Shown here: positions 9,952-21,121 of the stretch, one piece after another | How the letters are laid out: every line of letters starts with the position of its first letter | Position numbering within the stretch: the stretch's first letter is position 1 | Assembly (NCBI RefSeq): GCF_028502605.1 | Contig: NC_079237.1 | Span: 1,116,001-1,180,000, forward strand | Source of the DNA: Trichoderma breve | Taxonomy: Eukaryota > Ascomycota > Sordariomycetes > Hypocreales > Hypocreaceae | Length of the DNA stretch: 64,000 bases | Reading direction: 5' to 3' | Translations under genes and position numbers: made by a program | The notes under the pieces: generated by a model | Databases searched by the model: none | Told to the model about the DNA's origin: nothing | What the model saw: only the letters and a program-made list of their open reading frames with translations

Positions 9952-12135
9952 ATTGAAAAATTGTGACTGGTTGAAAAAGATGAAAATATGCTGAGAAAGA
10001 GAATGGATGAGATAGAAAAAGAAGGTTGATTGTCGTTTGTATTTACAAGAAGAAAAAGAGAGGAATTAAAGCCACACCAGGTGGTTAACGAAGAGAACTT
10101 CAAAAAAAGAAGAAAAGAAAAGAAGAAAAAGTAACTTTGCTTTTTTGGTCCCTCACAGAGGTGTTGGCCAAGAAAAGAGAAGAGAAACAGAAACGAAAAG
10201 AGAGGCCGGATATATATATACATACACTCTTGCTTGGCGATGGGAGATCGGATCCAGGGACCAGGGGGAAGACGACAGGAGACGTGGATAGTCTCAGCAT
10301 CTGCCAGCATCACAGTCCCCTGCCTAACCAATAACACGGCGAATTCCCCATACTGGCCGGTCCCGGTAGATTCGGGGGCCCTCGTCTCTGTTCATTTCCC
10401 ACCGCATTGATGAGGCTATAATCCCGTATATTGCCCTCTTATTCACGGTTTGTGGGGACCAGGCTGGGGAGCCAAGCTTCAGACACAGGACGCCTCACAA
10501 TGGGTGGGGCCGCGATGGCAACTGGCTGGCATTCGAGAGACCCTGGTCGGGTTTGTCTCCGTACTAGTTTGGCATCTTGCTTGGATCAATCGAATGGTGT
10601 TGTGCCGTAGATCCGGGAAGGGCTTGGCTGCGGTTGTTTTGAATCTGGGGGGATCAAACCGAAGACGTGTTCGATTATACCACGCCGATGATGGCCTCGT
10701 ACGACCCGTTGCTGTTGTTCATCAAAAGTGCGTATTAAGGTTGCATCTGCACTAACTAAGACGAAGATCTCGTGTCGTGGCTTAATGAACAAGGTGCAAA
10801 TTTCCGGCGGTTCATGCTCAATTTCGGGCCAATCCCATGTAAAGAAAGTGAGCAGCAGCATTACTCCTTGAATTATACGATTTGGCTAATCCCACGCTGA
10901 TGATTCGCATTGAGCTCCTCATTTCACGCATTGAAAGCCTCGCCCTCTTTTACGTATTTTCGGCATCACAGCCTGCCGCTCTACCAGGCAACGCCGGATG
11001 AATTCGCAGCCAAGAGGTCGAATTATTTGACGAGACACCATTACTATTCAGTTTCTTTTTTCCCCTTCAAACAGGCCGTTTCAAAAGGCCAAGAAAAGCC
11101 CCGAGATTCCATAGCCAACCAACCCGCTTAGGCAGATTGTTTCACATACGGAGGCGCTGAAACAGCGACAATCCCGGCGCTTGGCTGATGTGCCCCCATT
11201 TTCTGAAACGGGCAGCGTAGCGCCCACTTGGGCAAGTGAATACAATGGAATCCAATCAAGGTGCAATTTCGACGCTCTTTCATGTGTTTGGTGGCTTTCT
11301 AATAGCTTGTGATTTAAAAGCGGCAGGCTTCTTTTTTATGGTTGTTTTAAGACAGATACAACCTTCTTAGAAGGGCCTGTGAGGCCGGTGATCTTTCATG
11401 CTTTGTGACTTGGGCTGCCGCTTCGGGGATCGGATGATGCGAGTAAGCTTCATTATGCGACAGTGGGCCAACATCTGGATTGAATTGCCATGGCACTTTT
11501 TGAGTTTCTTCTGATACTGTGTGTCATAATTTGGATTGATGGGCGGATGAACTGATGACGCCGGTGGAGGAAGTAATGATGAAACCCGTGGTGTAAGTGA
11601 TGTTGCCTATGAAGCTGCGCAAAGGCATCAGGATGCATGTATTAACTGTCCAGCTGATTCATATTTGGCCATCATATTCCAGATGGACATTTATTATCTC
11701 ATACATACTCAATATTCATATTACACCTACTAACAGCAATTTAGTGAGCTAGATGCACCCTCTCTCCTAATTGCTACCGATGCTCTTCGTGTAAGTGTAG
11801 GGTAGTTGCGCAATTATCATGAGCATTACCGTATATAAAGAACCTATAGATAAGTGTCCATGCATGTAGACAAGTAAAACAAGACATTGTTGATAATGTT
11901 AACTACAAATTCCCCTGGGAATCCAGTATAACTTTTCCAAAGCAGAGAGTAACATGATACCATTTATTCAAGGAGCACATCATTCAATGCTGACGAATCT
12001 TCCCATGTGTCATATGTAACCCTAACAACCAACAACCGAATTCACCACACCAAACAACATCCAATCAACACTTTTAATTTAAGCATAACTACCACATCTA
12101 GTTCACACAATCCGTCGATAGCCAAAACCACCACA
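9952..12135. other. 2.2 kb intergenic region
   Basis: Contains the protease promoter on the left, with long pyrimidine tracts when read on the minus strand, and the 3' flank of the PLP-enzyme gene on the right. Short frames near 10.6 and 11.5 kb show no domain or consistent composition. No gene supported. Confidence 0.4.
10211..10220 (-). promoter_or_regulatory. candidate TATA element of aspartic protease gene
   Basis: TATATATATA about 260 bp upstream of the protease ATG (9951). Position and sequence suit a core promoter with a long, polypyrimidine leader. It could equally be a simple repeat. Confidence 0.35.
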
Positions 12136-13602
12136 TCAAGCCTTGTACTCCCCCTTGCCAACCCTCTCCACCAGCTTCTTCAGCGTCTCCGCCCCAAACT
12201 CATAATCCTCGAGATCCAAGTAAATCTGCGCACTAATCCTCACAAAGAATCTGTTACCCAGCCAATACATGGGCACAATAGTCTTGTAATCCGACGCCAT
12301 CGTGCTCATCATCCACACCACGATGCGGTCCCCATCTTCGGCCGGCACAACGACATCCCCCTCCTTCGCCTCGCTCTTGTCGCCTCGCCAGAGAGGAATC
12401 GAAATGTTGGCCATCGAGCAGTTTGTCAACGTGCCCTTGCTGTTCTCCAGCACCTCGGTGCCTAGCTTCTCGGCAACGAGCTTGCTGCCCTTCTTGTTCA
12501 GGTCCCAGAGGTAGGAGAGGATCCTCTCCTCGCCGCCCAGCACCTCCTTGCGGTATTTGACGGCGTCCTTGACGCACAAAATAGGCGAATAGTCCTTTGT
12601 GCCAGTCCACTCAAAGTTGTTGACAAAGAAGCTCTTGTCCTTGGGCTTATACGGGGGTTCAGGGCGGATGCTGTGCTCGCCGCTCTGAGATAAATACCCA
12701 TGGCTCGTAGCCAGCGTCGTCGGCAACAAATGCTGGTTCCGCACGGGAACATAAAACACTGCGCATCCACGCGGCGTAAAGAGCCACTTGTGGCAGTTGG
12801 ACACGAAGAAGTCGGGATCGGCCTCGGACAAGTTCAAACGCACCATGCCGATGCCCTGCGCGCCGTCGACGAGACTCAGCACGCCCAGCTCGCGACACGC
12901 CTTGACCATTCGCTCCCACGGAAACAAGACGCCCGGCCTCGACGAGACGACATCAAAGATGCACACTTTCGCGCGCTTCCCCTCGTCCTGGACACTTTTC
13001 ACAGTGTCGCGGAAGCGCTGCAGAATCTCATCGTCCTCAATGGGATACTGAATCGGAATGTCGCGGCTCGTGAAGCGCCCCTCGCCGTGATAGTCGTACA
13101 AAAAGTCAATCACCTTCCCGCACGCATCGTACACCGTCGAAAAGCACAGCGCGACGTCCTTCCCGTCGGGATTCCACTTGAGGTTGCGGAACACGGTGTT
13201 GACGCCCTCGGTCGCATTGTTGACGAAGACGACCGTCTCGACCGGGGCGTTGACGACACCCGCGACGGCCTCGCGCGATTCGTCGGTGAGTCTTGCGAGG
13301 GTGAAGCGGATGAAGGGGTCGGGGCGGGCTTCGATGTCGTCTTGGTAGCCTCGCAGCTTGTCTTGTATGGCTCTGGGGATGCTGCCGTACGAGCCTTAAG
13401 AGATGAGAGATGTTAGTATAAGTGATGATGACGTTGAGTGTTGAGATTGAAGTTTGTTACTCAGGTACTCACCGTGGTTGAGGTTCGTCCAGTCGGGAGC
13501 AAACAAAAAGTCCTTTCTCATCTCGCGGCCAAACACCTTGAATCCATCCTCGCCAACCTTGGCCTCCTCCCCATCACGTTCTCGAATCGTCAAAGACACC
13601 AT
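12136..13602 (-). CDS. class V PLP-dependent enzyme (isopenicillin-N-epimerase / Egt2-like)
   Basis: Two exons, 13602-13473 and 13394-12136, 78-nt intron (GTGAGT..AAG), 462 aa. The junction rebuilds the N-terminal motif LNHGSYG, a hallmark of this branch of fold-type I enzymes. FVNNATEGVN follows. SLVDGAQGIG supplies the cofactor-binding Asp and Gln. SNCHKWLFTPRGCAVFYV supplies the Schiff-base lysine that holds pyridoxal phosphate. The family contains cysteine desulfurases, isopenicillin N epimerases, LolT-like enzymes of secondary metabolism and Egt2, the C-S lyase of fungal ergothioneine synthesis. An Egt2- or LolT-like role fits, but no partner gene lies nearby to decide. It has no signal peptide. 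The first ATG of the frame is 13602. Confidence 0.85.
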
Positions 13603-14556
13603 ATTCGACCTTGAAGCTATGAATATCTCAACTCGAACGATCTTCACAAAAGCTCAGCCAGCGCCCTTGGTATGGTATTTATCTCAAATCCCTCCCTCTC
13701 AATCCTTTCAATCTATTCGGCAAAAAGACTCACTTCACTCTTCCGAGAACCGGTCTATGCACCAATCACCTCTTCATCAATTCAAACAGAAATTGAAAAA
13801 TGACGACAATGACAAAACCTCCACGTCGATTCTCACTTTCTGACTCTTCCTCCTCACAATCCTCTGCCCCGCTGTTGCGGCTTCGGCCTTACCCCCACCG
13901 GAGATTATCTGCGTCAATGACCGAATTCACACCACCAGGCACTGTTTGGCTCACTGCTAGGTGAATCCGAGCACCGAGTCCGCGTTTCGATAGGCGATGG
14001 ATCAGTTTACTGCCCTGTTAGTAGTTAAGCCTAAAGCTAAAAAGCCCATCAACGGCGCCCTTTAGTGAGGGGGAGAATCTTGGCCCATAAGCCCGTGAGT
14101 AACCGCTGAATCAGCGCGATAAAGAACATGTGAAACTCGTTGCATTGAGAGAGACAAGATTATAGATTTTGCCAAGTCTATATAATCCGTTAAGAGAAAT
14201 AATAGAGGTGTAATGCATGCACCACGCTAAAACCAGTCATCTAATCCATCCTCCCCCCCTTTGGTTCATGACTTCTGCTTGTGTGCCCGATGAACAGAAA
14301 AGAAGAAAGAAAAAGAGGCACAAAGTCCTGAATCCCTAGCCCAGCCCTTATTAAACATCATGATAACCGCTAACACCTGTGTAAATGCTCATCATATATG
14401 CCGGCTTCCTATGATACCGCTGCCCGGTGTCTATAAAAAAATCACCATCCCTAGCAAATGAAGAGAATTAATAACGAAAAAAAGAAAGAAGCAGAAGAAA
14501 AAGATGACTCAAGACCATCAGGAGTTGGCATAACCACACCGCTTGCATTCCTATTC
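13603..14556. other. intergenic region
   Basis: Promoter side of the PLP-enzyme gene and 3' side of the sirtuin gene, both minus strand. No supported coding region. Confidence 0.4.
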
Positions 14557-17500
14557 CTATTTCTTGCAGCTCCAAGTGGCCGCCCAGTTGGCCAGCTCTG
14601 TATAGCCATTGCCGGGTACTGCATGAGCAACCTGTGGCACCATGTGACTATTCGTCCTGAGGCCGGCCAGCGCAAGCGCGGCATTAGCTTCGGCCTGGGC
14701 CTTGGTCTCCATTTGCACCTGGACCGGAAGAAACCTCTTGGAAATGCGGCGCTTGTTGCGTCGAAGCTCGCCGTGATTCACCTCCATCGCCTTCCACTGT
14801 GGCGCCTTTTCCAGCAGTGTCACCAGCGGGTCCTGGATGTAAAATGCCTCTGGACGCGTAAATGTCGTTGCGGCTCGTACATTGACCGAAATTGAAGCAA
14901 GAGGTTCCTCCGTCGCATCTTCGGCTTCGGCTTCGGCTGGTAGCAATGCCGCTGCGGCTGCTTGATCGGGGACGGGACGTAGAGGGGGCAGTTGCTTCTT
15001 GTCGTCCTCAGCACCCTTGTACAGGCTATCCACCGCGCCACGCTTCTTTCCAATCGTGGGGAATACAAACTCCTCTCCGTCAATCATCTTTCTCTTGCGA
15101 ATGCGGGGATTAGACTTGACTGAGTGCAGGATGGAGCTGAACTCTTCCACCGTGCTGACTGGCGGCTGGCTAGGCGTCGAGGGAACCTCTTGCTCTTGCT
15201 CTTTGACCTCCTCCACTGGTTTCTTGGAGCGCCCGTGGTTCGGATTCAATGTCGACGGCGTTCTCTTGGGCCTTTCCAGGGCTCCCGGGGCTGACTTGCG
15301 TGGCCGCTTAGCCTTGCCTCGTGGCGTGCTGATCCGCGTAGGAGAATCCATGACGGCGGCGGCACGGGGGGTCACTTCAGCGGGAGTCGGGGGGTCGGGG
15401 TTGGGGCTGGCCTCCGTGACGACAGCAGCCGAGACGCGTTCCAACGGAGGCGGAGCAGCTGATAGAGAAGGCGGAAGAGAAAGGACGATAGGGAAGGGAG
15501 GAGACGACGGCGGGGGAGGCGAAGTGGCCGTGATCCTTCGTAACTCTTTGAGGATTTTCAATGTGCAGTAGGCACCATTCACCTTGGTGTCTCGCAACGC
15601 AACAGGATTCTGCGCAGGAGGCTTCTTCTTCTCTTCCCGGCCCTCTTCAGCGGCCCCTCCTCCTGAGTCGCGCTTCTTCTTGGGCTTTGGCGGCTCCGGC
15701 TCTTGCCAGAGCTTTGGTATGCGCACCTGGAGATCGGCCACCCAAGCGTCGCAGTCCCACTGGATCCAGTAGTCGATAATGTCCCCCCAGGAGCTCTCTG
15801 GTGGCTTGGTGAAGTTGACAAAGACAACCTTGCCGCCCTTGCTGTGCACCGTCTTTGCAAACTCCCTGACCATGACCTTGAGGCCGTGGACCCGGAGGCT
15901 AGTCCCCAGGATCAAGAGCATGTCCGGGTATAAGGCGAGATCGTGCGTCACGATGGGGCTGATAAGGTGGGCGTTTGGGTGCTCTTCGCCGTACAGCACA
16001 ATGTCGGGACGCAGCTTGCCCACGCCCAGGGCTCGTTTGCCCCTTTCCTGGCGCGCTTCCGTCGCGCCAACGCAGTGAGGACATTCAGGCTGTTGGCCAG
16101 AGAGCGTCTCCACCTCGCGGTCGTCATCGTCCCAAGAGCAAACCTGCCCGCAGAGGAAGCATCGTAGAAGCTGCAGAGAGCCATGCAAGAAGACGCACTC
16201 CACACCCGACCGCAGCGGCGGCACCTCCTTTCTCGGGGCCGGCTTGGGCTGTTGATTTGGCGGTGTAGTAGTACTGCTAGTAGTAGTTTCATCCTCTTCC
16301 GTCTTACCATTGGGCTGGGATGATGTCTGCCGCTGGTCTGCAGGCGTTTGCTCACTCGACCCGTTTGGTGGTGATTGGCTAGACGCGCCAACATCGCCAG
16401 CGTTTCCGCCTTCACCGCTGGATGATACTTCTTCCACCATCTTGTTGAGCTGTGCCGCGTTTGCTGTTGACTTGCGCGAGAAGCGACCTCGACTGCCCGG
16501 CCCGGCTAGCAGAGACGTCGACAGGCCAACCTTTTCTTCAATCTGGTCAATGTTTTGCGTATAGCACCGCACCAGCTTGCCCCGATCCCTGAGGTGGCCG
16601 ATGAACTTGTGTGAGCTGGTAGGTTCGGCCTCGCGGACCTTTTGTCGTAGGGACGTTGCAAACTGGTAAAAGACGGAAGTTCTCGTAGGATCCGACCATA
16701 TCGAGGCGTCAAAGAGGTCCTTGCCCTTCATGTTGGGAAGGGTCGTCTTTCCGGGATTTGATGCCTGTGAGGCCGGCATGGCGTTTGGTAAGTCTCGCAT
16801 CTCGTCGACTTCCGACGGCGTGGTGCTGCTGCGGCGGCTCATGTTTTCGTCTGAAGGAGAGGATGGGTGGAATGGATCAAAGAGCACCGGTGGCGGTGAA
16901 GATAGAGGAGACGAGACTATGTTCTGAGAGACACCCGCAATGCGTTCGCGATCTTCGGCTCGCAATGACGATGATGCCAATGGCAGAGGAAGCATAAACT
17001 CTTCTCTTGGGGGAGAAGACAGAGGAGATGTCGTCGTCGGCTTGGGCGTGGAGGGGAGCGCGGGCTTGGGACGCGGAGTGCTCGAGCATCCATTCTCCGA
17101 CGCGTTTAGATCTGATGCGGCCATGGCTTGCTGCGTGTCGGCGGCTTGACTCGACGCAGGCGGCATCTCAGCCTCGGCGCGCGCCTTGATGTCCTCATTT
17201 AGCTGCCGATCAACCTCGTCCAGGTCTGGAGAGGGCTCCCGCGACACCTTCCTACGTTTCGTCGGGCGAGGCTCCTCTCCGCCGTCTCCGTTGCCGTTGC
17301 CGTCGCCGTCGGTCTTGAATCGGTCGGTCGATCGCGTAGGCTGGTTGGCAGCGTCGAATTGAGCCTGGATGAGTGAGTAGAGCCCATTCTCGGAGCGAAA
17401 GTCCTGAATTTTCAGCAGTCAGCATGCGCCCAATCTCAAGCTACCTGTGCCTTGTGCAAGGACGAACCGGAATGCCTGAGTTGGTGCTGATGCCGGCGCC

Positions 17501-17593
17501 GGTGACAACCACCACCTTTCGCGCCTTGAGCAGCGAGTTGGCAACCTCTTGCAGCAGGCCGTGAGTCTCGGGTTCTACGTGCTGCGTAGGCAT
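14557..17593 (-). CDS. NAD-dependent histone deacetylase, Hst3/Hst4-type sirtuin
   Basis: Two exons, 17593-17468 and 17403-14557, 64-nt intron (GTTCGT..CAG), 990 aa. The junction rebuilds GIPDFRS. Sirtuin motifs in order: TGAGIS (about residue 31), GIPDFRSENGLY, FDASIW (about 273), TQNID, FLHGSL with the catalytic His, a Cys4 zinc site (CFLCGQVC and CPHC), GTSLRVHG, VNFTKPP and DYWIQWDCD. Two long disordered insertions split the catalytic core: about 195 residues between GLY and FDASIW, with SPLSSPP twice, and about 105 residues after TQNID. The C-terminal 330 residues are also disordered, with basic clusters. Hst3/Hst4 enzymes remove H3K56 acetyl groups in the nucleus and affect genome stability. 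In filamentous fungi they also affect secondary metabolism. Confidence 0.9.
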
Positions 17594-18439
17594 CTTGAAA
17601 ACAAATAAAAACCTAGTAAAACCAGTCGCCAGTTGTGAAAAATGAGGAATTTATAAGGAGAAAAAAGATGAGAAGGCGGCTGGTAAAGAAAACAAAACAA
17701 TGAACGGCAACGGGCCAAATAGATGCAGGAAAATAAGGTTAGAAAGTATCAGACGCCAACGTTCCAAGGCAGTCCGAGCAGCAGAGCCCGGGCGCCGCGC
17801 CTGGAAAAAGGTTGGTTCTCTCTCAGAAATTTAAATCTCTTTCAAATTGATCCAGCGCACAACCTGAATCGGCATTGTGATGATTGTTGCGAGAATGCGG
17901 AGAGAGGAGGCGGAAGTGCGAAGGACCCTTGCAGCTGCGCCGGCTAGATTGTTCCCGCTAAAGGCGTGATTCGGAATCTGAGAGTATCTTGCAGCTTCTG
18001 CTTTTGGGCGTTATTGATGATCTGATGAGTAGGCGAGCGGCATTGGCCGAGGATAAAGTTCGTTTTTGGCGCGCGCGAACCAAGAAGGGCGTCAAAGATG
18101 CAGAAGAAGCCGTAGATCTTGATGCGAGGCTCCCCCGAGGAATAGACAAGACAAGATGAGAAAGACGATGCAGAAAAAACAAAGCTGGAAGTGAAATTGG
18201 CCCGCAGTTGAGCAGAAAGGCGAGACCAAGCACCGGGATTGACGTCCTTGGGGAAAGACAAACGCGCGAATGTGAGGTCAATCCGAGGGGGCCCTGGTTC
18301 GTTGTCGGTGAGAAGCATCAAATCTGACGCGCAAGTGATTTGGATGTGAGAGGTTCGAGGTCGCGGATGTTGTTCCATTGCCAAGGGGGGCTTAGCGGCG
18401 CGGCTTGAGGCGTGAGGGGGGATCCGCAGGCTCCGTTAG

Positions 18440-18527
18440 TGGCTGCTGGAGCCCTGAAGCTCGTGGCTAGCGGACTCGGTCGGTGGCTTCTAGAGCCCTG
18501 AAGCGGCTGACCCAGCGGACTCGGCCA
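18440..18527. repeat. short GC-rich tandem duplication
   Basis: Two diverged copies, 18440-18483 and 18484-18527, share GAGCCCTGAAGC and AGCGGACTCGG at the same spacing, with an offset of 44 bp. Confidence 0.7.
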
Positions 18528-18674
18528 GCGACCCTCAGCGGGTCGGGGGTTCCCAGCGTTAGTGCTGTGGGCGGGCACGAACTGGCGCATCGGCAAGTGC
18601 TGAGTGCATTTGATGCCCTGTAGCGGTTCGAGCCCGCTAGAACAGTTGAGGCATGGGCTGGGCTGGGCTGGAGA

Positions 18675-19139
18675 GATGGTGTGCGGCACGTCAGTTGAGC
18701 TGCCTCGGCACATGCCCTCTAGATGGACCTCATCTTTATTGACAGTTGCTTCTTCTTCTTCATGTAGACACATTGAGGTTTTGTGTAGAGTGGTATAAAA
18801 GTTCAACATGAGTGGTGGAGATGGAAACATGTAATGATCTGGAATGGTGATTCCACATGCAGATATGTATCCCATTGGATCAAGCGACTACTAGCCCAGA
18901 TGGATGGTGTGTGGCACGTCAGTTGAGGAGCCTCGACACATGTTCTCTAGATGGACCTCAATAATATGTAAATATGCTGTTGGCTATTGTTTTTTCTTCA
19001 TGTAGACCCGATAGAATTTTGCGTAGAGTGGTATGAAGATTAAACATGAGTACTTGTACTTGTGGGGATGGGCACAGCTAATGAATGACCTGGAATGGTG
19101 ATACTGGACAGACATGTACCCCATTGAATCAAGCGACTA
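18675..19139. repeat. diverged tandem duplication, about 216 and 237 bp units
   Basis: Copy A (18675-18890) and copy B (18903-19139) begin GATGGTGTG(C/T)GGCACGTCAG and end near ATCAAGCGACTA. Shared internal blocks include TCTAGATGGACCTCA, TTCTTCATGTAGAC, GTAGAGTGGTAT and TGGAATGGTGAT. No terminal inverted repeats were noticed. Origin unknown. Confidence 0.85.
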
Positions 19140-19357
19140 GATACTGTATGGAGGTTATCAATGGATCAAAGCTATTGACTTATTGTCAAGCGGGTTAGTA
19201 AAGCTGCAATAGCTAGTTCAGAGAAAGTGACTACTGTATAACATCATATTGATCCTACATTTCGTAGGCAAGGAAACTACAGCATCAACATAGTTTGAAT
19301 AAGAATAAACCACTAATACTTGTACAATTACTCCCTCTATGCCCGATCCACAACCCA

Positions 19358-21121
19358 TCATACATCATAAAGCACCTTCAAAAACTTGTCAAACTCCTTG
19401 GGCACGCCCAGCCCAGTAATGGCATCCCATCCCGGCGCCGCCGGCCATCCTCCTGGCACCTCCGTATCGTTAAACACGCAGGAAAGGCTCTTCCCTACAG
19501 TAATGTCCTGCAAAACATTCTTGACCTTGTCAGAGTACAGATGCTGGTTCAGCCACCCGAGCGATCTCTTGCCGGCGCGCAGTCGGGCATCGTTGATGAG
19601 CGCAACCATCGAGGCGAACACGGGAGCACTCGCGCTGGTGCCCTGCAAGAAGTGCGGGATTCCGCTCGCAATGATCATGAAGGAAGTACCAACCGCGGAG
19701 ATGTCGGGGATGGCGCGCATGGATGGGTCATACAGGCCGTCCAGTCGGCCGTTGAGCGCCTGGACGTAGTTCTTGACAGAGCTGTCCTGCCAATGCGGCC
19801 GGGCAAAGTATTGGGAGAAACCACCGGTGCTGAAGCTGGCTCCGGATGGCGGCTCTGCGCCATTGGTGACGGCACCGACAGAAGTCACCCACGGACAGGT
19901 AGGAGGGAAAGTTGCCATTGCGACGGGCCGCTTGGTGCCGTCGTTGGTGAGGCACGATGAGTCGCGGCCGCCTCGAGCACCGCCATCGCCAGACGAGAAG
20001 ATGATGGACGTTCCACGGGCCGTGAGCAGGCCAAACAGGCTGCAGACGTGCTTGGCATATTCTCGAGGCACGGACAACTCGTCGTCAGAGTACGACAACG
20101 ACAGGACGTGGGGCACCTGGTGGTCAGGCTTGGCCAGCAGGTATCTGAAGAATTCCAGGTAGGGCTCGTTGTCGTCGTCTTCGCCCGAGATGGGCTGTCC
20201 GTTGTCGTCCAGCTTGACGCCTCGTCCACCTGTAGCGTAGTATGTGACGTTTGTAGGGAAGCCCACAGACACGGCGTAGTCTACGTCCAGCGCCGCTTCA
20301 TGGCCAGACTCGGCCAGGTCTTGCGAGTTGACGCCGCCATTCACCAGCTCAACGGTGATGGATTTCCCCGCCTGGGCGACATTGGGCGCAGCCGTGTTGA
20401 GGAACTGCTGTAAATCCAGGAGGTTGGCGTTTTCCTCAAGGAACCCAGCCACGCCAAAGATGACGGGTGACTTGTTGTCGGCAGGCTTATACGATGAAAT
20501 GTTGTAGAGCTGGGAAAGGCACGAGGGCGTGACGCTGCCAGGGCAATATATAATGTTGTCTTCGTCGGCAGCAGCGGCTTTGGACGCAGGCTTTGGCGGT
20601 GCAGACAGGAGCTCTGGCTTGTGGCGAGCAGTCATGAAGTTGGCCAGGGGGTGGATGAAGCTGATGGAGCCGGCGACAGAGTCGGGCACCGTGTACTTTG
20701 TGGTTCGCAGCACCGGCTTCTTGTCCTTGTACGCGAAGCGGCTCACCTTCATCCCCAGCAAGGGCTCTGCCTGGGCCACGGTCGTCGTGACGTGGATGAA
20801 GTTGTTGTCGACCTCGCCCTTGAGGTTGTTCTGAGACAGCCACTGTAGCACGGCGTCAACATCCTTCTGATCAGGGGCCTGCAGCTGCTGGATTTCCTCC
20901 AACGACAGCCGATTGTCGTTTTCTGTCATCTTGGCCTCCAATTGATCAATGTTGGGCTGCCGCAGGGCAATCGACAGCCGCATGTGGCGCGCAGGGTTGA
21001 CGACATCCTGGAACTTTGTCCATCCTGTAGGGATGCTCAAGACCTGCTCCACGTTTCTGCGAGAGGCACCGAGGCCTGCCAGCAGCGAGAGCTGCACCGC
21101 CCAGAGCAATGCCGACTTCAT
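19358..21121 (-). CDS. secreted sedolisin-family serine peptidase (S53, tripeptidyl-peptidase-like)
   Basis: Intronless, 587 aa. The signal peptide ends near residue 19 (LLAGLGAS). The propeptide of about 180 residues is of the Pro-kumamolisin activation type. The catalytic set is visible: GHEAALDVDY (Glu and Asp four residues apart), the oxyanion Asp in FSSGDGGARG and the nucleophile in GTSASAP. The C-terminal calcium-site segments QDITVG and GWDAITGLG are present. S53 enzymes act at acid pH outside the cell; fungal members often release tripeptides from N-termini. Several NxS/T sites fit secretion. With the aspartic protease at 8.4-10.0 kb it could form part of an acid-protein-degrading secretome, though the two are not adjacent. 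Confidence 0.93.
   Translation of the reverse strand: MKSALLWAVQLSLLAGLGASRRNVEQVLSIPTGWTKFQDVVNPARHMRLSIALRQPNIDQLEAKMTENDNRLSLEEIQQLQAPDQKDVDAVLQWLSQNNLKGEVDNNFIHVTTTVAQAEPLLGMKVSRFAYKDKKPVLRTTKYTVPDSVAGSISFIHPLANFMTARHKPELLSAPPKPASKAAAADEDNIIYCPGSVTPSCLSQLYNISSYKPADNKSPVIFGVAGFLEENANLLDLQQFLNTAAPNVAQAGKSITVELVNGGVNSQDLAESGHEAALDVDYAVSVGFPTNVTYYATGGRGVKLDDNGQPISGEDDDNEPYLEFFRYLLAKPDHQVPHVLSLSYSDDELSVPREYAKHVCSLFGLLTARGTSIIFSSGDGGARGGRDSSCLTNDGTKRPVAMATFPPTCPWVTSVGAVTNGAEPPSGASFSTGGFSQYFARPHWQDSSVKNYVQALNGRLDGLYDPSMRAIPDISAVGTSFMIIASGIPHFLQGTSASAPVFASMVALINDARLRAGKRSLGWLNQHLYSDKVKNVLQDITVGKSLSCVFNDTEVPGGWPAAPGWDAITGLGVPKEFDKFLKVLYDV

Larger units (their letters stand above)
17594..19357. other. 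intergenic region with two tandem duplications
   Basis: Promoter of the sirtuin and 3' flank of the sedolisin gene. It contains a 44-bp-offset duplication near 18.44-18.53 kb and a roughly 228-bp-offset duplication at 18.68-19.14 kb, both listed separately. A 185-codon minus-strand frame at 18318-18875 overlaps these repeats and is not believed to be a gene. Confidence 0.5.

Noticed and set aside
18612..18637. tRNA-like T arm (AGCGG-TTCGAGC-CCGCT)
   Set aside because: The stem-loop is perfect, but I found no matching acceptor stem, D arm or anticodon arm at correct distance upstream.
18318..18875. 185-codon minus-strand frame
   Set aside because: It overlaps tandem repeats, has Pro/Ser-rich composition from repeat DNA and no recognisable domain or splice context.
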